From Oncomelania hupensis (lineage: Eukaryota; Mollusca; Gastropoda; Littorinimorpha; Pomatiopsidae): 64,000 nt of DNA. Shown here piece by piece: positions 57,741 to 64,000 of the stretch. The first letter of the stretch is position 1; every line of letters begins with the position of its first letter. Below the pieces are notes generated by a model. It saw only the letters and a list, made by a program, of their open reading frames with translations, had not been told where the DNA came from and searched no databases. The DNA lies in assembly GCA_036898135.1 (NCBI GenBank), contig CM072513.1, positions 11,878,102 through 11,942,101 on the forward strand, read 5' to 3'. The position numbers and the translations under genes are program-made.

Positions 57741-58859
57741 GAAAACCCAATAATAGCTCAGGCTACATCAGCCAAATCCTCCCACAAAATGCTCACGACG
57801 AAAAGTATAATGCAAAAAACAATCATCAAAAACTGAAAAACGTGAACAACAAATGTAAGAAACCATGGCGAATGTATTGTACCTTATGATCCAAGCGGAT
57901 AACAAAAGAATGTAAACGAGGTTCTTCCACCAAAGACAAGACACTTGATTCACTAACTATAAAGCAGACCGGTTCAACTTTCCTTTTACAAAATTCTTTT
58001 CGTTCACCTAGACACAAAACGACTCGATCCTCCATTCTCTAGCCTACAGACCATTACTAACCAGAAATGTGAACAGCGAGCCAGTTATATGGGCTTAGGG
58101 ATTAAAACAGTGAACATTATTTACGAAATAGCCGAAACTGAAGCGTGCATGACGTAGTACCCAAAAACTACCCCTAATAATATTAATCTTCTAAGACTAC
58201 TAAAAATCCATCAAAAGAGTAAATACATTACAATATAACCTTTTCTAACAATCATCAAAGAATAAGAAGGAGAAAACTACAAAACAAACTGACATTGAAG
58301 CACGCACAAGGGGAACGACATAAACACATCCAAACAAGTAAGTCAAGTCAGAGTCAAAGTCAAATGAGGGCAAGGGTCAATGAAAGAAGATGATCGTCAA
58401 GTAAGGTAGGTACATTGTAAAACGTAAACAAAATACACAACAAACAAGAATACACATCAAGGCACTTTTTCATGATAATGTAATGTACATCTTTCTATAA
58501 TATGAAACATATTTACTAAGATCAACATGCACAAGTGAATTCAACTGCCTTTAGCCCGCTAAGTTGTGTGTAGCAGACAATATGTGTTGCGTGTAATCAT
58601 GCGTGTGGGATGAGTTTAGGTTGACCTCTAAAATCATGATATCACACCGTCATTTCTGATTGGTCCTCGTAAGCTTGGCTTATGTATTTTTGCAGAAGAA
58701 ATGAAACGTGAGCTATCCCTGTGCAATTTTATGTTAGCCAGGATGCAAGAATATACATAATTCATAACAGTAACATAAGTGTCTCCGGGTATGTAACACA
58801 AGTGTCTCAGGGTGTGTAACACAAGTGTGGCCGGGCCTTGTGCAACCTATTACTAGTTA
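57741..58859. other. Intron sequence, no recognisable feature
   Basis: AT-rich; one short duplication of 'tgtaacacaagtgtctc' at 58794-58826. Confidence 0.5.
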
Positions 58860-59045
58860 CATAAAGTACGCTGGACTCTCTTCATTCCACTTACAAATCT
58901 AAAACAGAAGAAACTTAAGACAAATGAACCTGTACTCTGGAGCAACCAGACAGATTTTATTGTTTTTAATTTATTTGAGCAATGTTTTATGCCCGTCATA
59001 ATTCTTTGATAGTGGTAATAAAGATTTGTTGAGTTTTAATTGAAT
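58860..59045 (+). mobile_element. Possible LINE 3' end
   Basis: tttatttgagcaatgttttatgcccgtcataattc...ggtaataaagatttgttgag + ttttaattgaatag resembles the ends of CR1/L2-like LINEs (recall only). Confidence 0.4.
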
Positions 59046-59168
59046 AGAATATTTTTGTAGTATTTCAGTTAACAACCTCAATTGACTGACCACATGCACA
59101 TCCCCAATCATTGCTCATCTCCCCAAATTGACAACATTGACCACAATGCACAGGGTGAAGACACTTAC

Positions 59169-59282
59169 GACAAATACGCCCCTTTTTGTAGTATCCCTGC
59201 TGACAATGGCACTTATTGTCGCTGCAAACTGCATTGGGATCCTCACAATGAAAGTCCTGCTCGCAGTACCCTTCTAGTCCAA
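59169..59282 (-). CDS. Exon: EB/EGF-like cysteine-rich module
   Basis: The most 5' exon found, 38 codons. The acceptor is ttatttgcag|TTGG and the donor TTGTC|gtaagt is near-consensus. The translation contains GYCEQDFHCEDPN, then CSDNKCHCQQGYYKKGRIC, giving six cysteines with a C-x-C pair followed by QGYY. That spacing fits EB modules and EGF-like domains, which are secreted or ectodomain disulfide folds. Both borders are phase 1, and the split codon C|GC gives Arg directly ahead of the LDLa exon. A full-length X copy lies 48 bp upstream in the adjoining intron. EB versus EGF-like cannot be settled by eye. Confidence 0.78.
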
Positions 59283-59330
59283 CTGCAAATAACCATTACA
59301 ATTTATATTAGTCCTTTTAATAATAAAAGA

Positions 59331-60030
59331 CCCCTTGGGGTCATGAGCAATCTTGCCACTGTAGATTGTTCTAACCTATAAAGGGAACAGTGAAAGCCCC
59401 AGTTGAAAACCTGTCTTGCCTTTGTAGGCATGACAGATTCACTGCGGCAACAGTACCCCCGTTGGAGTGCCGGGGGTTTCAGTATAAATAGTATCCCCAC
59501 TTTATGGAAATTTAGTGCTTTAAATTCCCACTGTTGCTATCTTCCTCATATACTCTTTCCCATTCCTGCTCTGTCCTATCACTCTGCTATACTATCTTCT
59601 TCTTCGCTAGATCAATGACCTACCTTTTTTCTTGAAAACTCTTCCTGGACAAGACTCCTTGTTTGTGTATGAGGTCTGTTGGATCAGCTTGGGAGTGTTG
59701 GACGCTTTCTGCTGGGTGGTCACTAGGGCTTCCTATGATGTTAGTATTTAGCAATATAGGCATTTTATATGTATATGTTTCGTTGATGATTTGTAATGAT
59801 GGTTGTATTCTATTTTGTTTTTGTAACTGGGGGTTCGCGTAGTTGAGGTAAACACTCAGCCGTCCCCCGCGTGGGATGTCTTTATTGTAAAGTGACTGGC
59901 CGGTAGAGGGCGTTCAATTTTCCCACTAGGGTTGTTTCAGCAGATCTTTTATGCGGATCGGGGGTTGTTCGGTCCTGATTTGGCTCGGAGGAGTCCGCTG
60001 GACCTAAAGCAACAATAAATTAATCAATCA
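59331..60030 (+). mobile_element. Family X, subfamily A, full length (type example)
   Basis: Bracketed by a perfect 13-bp TSD taataataaaaga (59318-59330, 60031-60043). Order: palindromic head (a)ccccttggggt; inverted pair cctataaagg/ccttt(g/a)tagg; hairpin cccccgttggagtgccggggg; TATAAATAG (59484-59492); body; 3' stem-loop GGTCC...GGACC; tail caacaataaattaatcaatca. ~700 bp, no durable ORF. Confidence 0.95.
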
Positions 60031-60043
60031 TAATAATAAAAGA

Positions 60044-63000
60044 ACAAAGTGTGTGAATATTTTTACGCGTAATGGGCTTGCAATGTTGTGCAGAATTAAT
60101 ATGGTCTAATATATGGTCGAATATAATAAACAGTGGAAACAACAATTGAAAATCTCAACATCAGTTTTACCAAAAATATAGAAAAATGTGACTGGAAGTA
60201 GTTAGTGAAGAAAATATGAATAAAATACTGATCAGTAAGTGGATGACAAAAGAGTGCAGATACCCAAAAGTATAGTTATCAAAGACATTTACAGTTACAC
60301 CCAGGTTATCACTTATCAGCAAAGGACATCAGTTGAACAGAACACGTTTGTGTAGATGTAGTACAATAATAGCACACTGCACACAGGGGTTTTACTGTGA
60401 CAGCAGTACTGCATATTATTACCGAGAATTTCTATAGCGCACATATCTCGCCATAGTGGATCCTTGTGCCTGCAGTTCGAAGTCAAATGTCAACAATCTT
60501 GGGCAAAGGATCACCTTTATTTTATAACACCTCAATACTCCTAACCTGGAAGTTTACAGCCATTTCACACCCTTTTTCCCCAACCAACGTAGCAGGGGTA
60601 TTGCGAGCGACCAAAGCAACCTATAACATTCAAGTCAAACCAACCACCCGTAGCATTGTACAGCTGAGCTTAGCATTGTACAGTTGAGCGGACAAAATAG
60701 CACCCTATCACTCAGTCACAAGGGAGGGTATCTGTGTTAATGCCAACAGTATAATCACAGTCACAGAATGTAGTACCCTTATCAGGGATCTGGTGAAGGG
60801 AACACAATCAAATGGCCAACTGTTACTGTGACCATGTTTAATGAGCTACTTAAAATCCCCACAACACTAGCAGAAGGCTACCATTCTTTTCACAGAATAA
60901 TGACGCTAACCAAAACAGTTGTTCAGTCATTCAGCCAGTTATCACAACACATTTGTAAGCTCCACCCTTCTTGTGACCATTCAAGTACTCTTCACATTCT
61001 TTATCTTGTTTACGGTGATAGCTTGGCAAACTTCCACAATAATGACAAAACTGTCTTTAACTGTCTATTCTTGGATCTACAAGTGATAACAACTCAAGCA
61101 ATCTCATGTTACACTATCATAAATGGGACTTTATATCTTTACAATATGACTTTGGTGAGATTTACCATAGCCAATGTGGGTAAAGTGATAGTAGTATGAG
61201 ACAAGGACAGTACTTGGCAAATATTCAAGTTCTTCTTCTGTCCTGTTTCCACCACTTGATTCCTGACAGCCACAAAGCAAGCACATGCCAAGGATTTTCC
61301 AACATTACGGATTTCAAAAGCGTGTTTTGTCAGGAACAGTAGCTACTGTGAATAACTGTAGAACTGGTCATTGTTATTTATTTTGTTATGTGAATAGCAT
61401 TAATGCGTATTACATAACAACAATCTCGTAATTTCTAAACTACTGTGGCCTCTTCACAATCTTAACACTGGATCACATTATAAATTTTGACATGATAGGT
61501 GGTTTGTGGCCAAAGTGTCTTTGGAAATGAAGACATCTGAATGTGCTTGACAATGAATGTCAGTGGTAAAGTACAATAAATTTGTTAAAACGTAGTAGTG
61601 TTCTTGGTGACCTGCATTACGTGTCAGAGTCGTGGGTATTACCCCATCATGGCTAATTCTTGAACCAAGTGTTTGTGCGATGGAGGTGAGTGATACTGGA
61701 TTTTCAGAAGCTTACTAATGGACTACGCAGTTGTCCACCATCCGCTACCCAGCAACTGAGGATGGTCGCATCATAACCCCAAGAATTTATCATCTTCCAC
61801 ACCCGCCCTTCATTCTTCATACTCCAGGCTGATAAAGCCTCTTCAGCTGATCACTGCACTATTTCTTTCATTCTCCTAATTTTTGAACAGATAACCCTGT
61901 ATTCCGGATTATTTTGTCAGCTATTTACAACCATCTTGAATTGTCGTTTCCTTTCTGCCCTCATCTTTTATTTTACATCGTCACAACTGCACAATGACCA
62001 ACTTTACAGCACTAGCCAAGATCAAAAATATGTTTCTTCTCTTTCTCTCACTGAACTTTTTTACATCAGGAAAAAAACACAAAAACATAAGAAACAAAGA
62101 ATGTTATAATGAATATATATAGATATATTTATATATTCTCTATCAAGAACTAGCATCAGCCAAACTCTTGAGAAAGAATGTAAGTTAGGAACATTTTCCC
62201 TTAGGACTATACAGTTATTTCAAAGGACACTATTTAGCATAACACTGCATTGTAAATGATCGGCCAAGGAATACACTATTAGAAAGGGCTACATGGACAT
62301 GAAAGAAATTTTGTAGTATTTAATAGTGTTACTCATGTTGGAATAAACATTATGTCAGAATTGAAATATTTCAGAATCAACACATGTGTTAGATAACACT
62401 GAAAATAGGAATCAGAATCCGATTCAGAATGTTATTATTCTTCATACACAAAAATGTGAGTTTTAACAAAACAGGTGCTGAACAGGTTTATAAAAGAACA
62501 TCCTTTTTGAATGGTAAAGTCCGGGGACTATACAGTTAATGAAATCAGGGAGTGAGCTTCCAAGTAATGTGGCTGTCTAGCTATCTTACGACAGACTGAC
62601 ACCAAGCCCCAAGTCAAGACTGCATACTCCTATCCATTGTCATGTGATTACTTTCTTCCCCTTACTAAATGCTAACTAGGCTATGCTAATACTGATGCTC
62701 TCCAGTCACTATCAATATTATGCTAGTAATGGAAGGTCCTCTCACCTTTAAAATATAGGTTAAGCCAACTGGCCTCAGTCATAAAGACATTCACTAATAT
62801 ACCGATAAGGCTAAGTTTGTAGACCATTATTGCATTAAGTACCTTGTGACTATTCTCAGTCATGTCCTTCTCCTACAGCAAGTAGGTGTGTTCATTACGT
62901 GTGATGATGGAATAGCGATTGTTTACCAAACTGTGAAAAACAAAGTGATCCAAGTTCAACAGCAGACACTCTTGTTCTATTATAAAATTCTGTGATTCAA

Positions 63001-63284
63001 TTGTACAGTTTAATTTCACTGGGTCTTATTCACAGTCATGGATGTGCGTAAAAGAAATTGATATCTATTGCTCTTGCAGTAGTGCTTATCTCAAGTGACC
63101 CTAATTTGTTGAATCAATTACTGCTAATTTCATTTATTCAAAACAATCCAATCTTCGGATTTAAATTCAATAGAAGGTGAGTATGTGTCAATTGTTTTGA
63201 AGTCATTAAAAATAATATAAATATTACTGAACTTAACACGGACTGTATTAAATAGGGTAATTCTATCAGATACAAACAATTCAG
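60044..63284. other. Largely unassigned sequence upstream of the EB exon
   Basis: No exon with a phase-1 border, no long frame and no family X copy found. 60425-60470 (gagaatttctatagcgcaca) looks like a SINE scrap. The 123-codon frame at 60828-61199 has no recognisable domain. Confidence 0.5.
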
Positions 63285-63450
63285 TTCAATTCAAAAATCT
63301 GTATTACCTCTTACAAAGAATTACATAACAGGATATAAACATTGCTCCAATAAATAAAAGCCATTCAAACTTGAAAACGCCTTCCAGATGGCAGTCTCAA
63401 ACAGAGCTGACAGAGGGTGGATAAGATCATCTGTGATGCTGCTTGGGGTC
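63285..63450 (-). mobile_element. Possible LINE 3' end
   Basis: The minus strand reads ...DLIHPLSALFETAIWKAF... and then caatgtttatatcctgttatg...ttgaattgaactgaattg, like a LINE 3' end with an AATTG-type tail. Weak. Confidence 0.35.
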
Positions 63451-64000
63451 CTTTTCTAGAAATGTTTGTACATGGAAATCTGAGGTTTGCCAATAATTTT
63501 CACTGGCAAACCCATCCTCTAAACAATCAGTTCTGCCTGCTTCCTTCCTTCGAGGTGCAGAACTGAGAGAATGAGGAGATCTTTTGTGCCAACAGCCATT
63601 ACAACCTTAAACGATGTACTTAAGAAATGAGAGTCCACAATCCTCGATAATAATCTCTACTGACAATGATTAGTTTTATATTATTATTATCATTATTATT
63701 GTTGCTGTTTTTATTAATTATTATTATTATTATTGCCATTTTTGTTGTTATTAATATTATTATTGTTGTTATTATTATTATTGTCATCATCATCATCATT
63801 ATTGCCTGTTGCAGAAGTAGTTATTTTTTATAGATTATTACAGGAACCTAGGATAATTATTCTAATGAATTACTGATGTGATACTAATGGACATTAATTA
63901 TTGCCAAACTTTTTATTCAGTTAAGGGTATGTTGTGTTGATATTAGAATTTAATAAGTAGTAAGAATGCAGAATGTATTTTATTCTTTGAACTAGCTTTT
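63451..64000. repeat. ATT-rich low-complexity tract and unassigned flanks
   Basis: 63670-63805 is an imperfect (ATT)n/(CAT)n tract. Nothing else is seen up to the window edge. Confidence 0.7.

Larger units (their letters stand above)
24400..59282 (-). other. Host gene locus (partial): LDLa/EB-domain type I membrane protein
   Basis: Six minus-strand exons form one model: 59169-59282 (114 bp), 52227-52376 (150), 40737-42329 (1593), 33016-33072 (57), 28170-28229 (60) and 24400-24974. Each has an AG acceptor and GT donor. Each internal exon is a multiple of three and every border is phase 1, so the codons completed across junctions make sense: C|GC Arg, G|CA Ala, G|AA Glu, G|TT Val, G|GT Gly. 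Uniform phase-1 introns are typical of shuffled extracellular modules in animals. The order is cysteine-rich module, LDLa, low-complexity ectodomain, stalk, one membrane helix, short tail. The 5' exons, with signal peptide, are outside the window or were missed. I do not recognise the orthologue. The link between the exons rests on phase and splice sites, not on transcripts. Confidence 0.75.

Noticed and set aside
59331..60030. Solo LTR explanation for family X (TATA box present)
   Set aside because: Ends are not TG...CA, TSDs are 11-14 bp instead of 4-6, and tails are short tandem repeats.
60828..61199. 123-codon plus-strand frame
   Set aside because: No recognisable motif, start context or splice sites; composition like its surroundings.

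Overview
This is animal nuclear DNA: AT-rich, with spliced genes, microsatellites and dense transposon remains. The repeat types are those of a lophotrochozoan, most likely a gastropod mollusc: RTE-like and CR1-like non-LTR elements, tRNA-headed SINEs, and dispersed repeats carrying 'accaagtttggt' and 'gaccttgacctt' motifs. The organism call is inference.

One host gene is supported, on the minus strand. Six exons (59282-59169, 52376-52227, 42329-40737, 33072-33016, 28229-28170, 24974-24400) all have canonical AG/GT borders. Every intron is phase 1, and the frames join cleanly across every border. They encode the C-terminal ~850 residues of a type I membrane protein: a cysteine-rich EB/EGF-like module, an LDL-receptor class A module, a 531-residue Q/S/P/G/Y/N-rich prion-like region, an acidic Ser/Lys-rich stalk, one transmembrane helix and a short basic tail. 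The 5' end lies beyond the window. About 33 kb of repeats fills its introns, and 1-24399 is downstream of it.

The dominant repeat is a 0.6-0.7 kb retroposon I do not recognise ('family X' below). About 30 copies make up roughly a fifth of the window by hand tally. In the element's own orientation, X starts with a GC hairpin (ACCCC...GGGGT), has TATAAATAG close to the start, and ends with a conserved stem-loop plus a short-repeat tail. Three subfamilies differ in tail: A (AATC)n, with an extra ~110-bp 5' head; B (TAATG)n; C (TAAC)n. Perfect 11-14 bp target-site duplications (TSDs) bound several copies, so it moves by LINE-type retrotransposition. It has no LTR, no tRNA head and no convincing ORF.

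Layout. 1-7700: X copies nested in X copies, one of them split by a CR1-like LINE that itself holds another X. 7847-11060: RTE-like LINE fragments. 11060-22120: X copies, a 67-bp minisatellite and a pogo/Tigger derivative. 22120-24400: simple and tandem repeats downstream of the gene. 24400-28230: terminal exon, a 34-bp satellite, a piggyBac-type MITE and a small exon. 28330-32670: a 41-bp minisatellite broken by an RTE and a hAT-like element. 33016-42330: small exon, 20/60-bp minisatellite, X copies, a 1.9-kb foldback element and the prion-like exon. 42640-50800: second hAT-like element, RTE deletion derivatives and SINEs. 51000-60030: LDLa and EB exons among dispersed repeats and RTE fragments. 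60031-64000: mostly unrecognised intron or 5' sequence.
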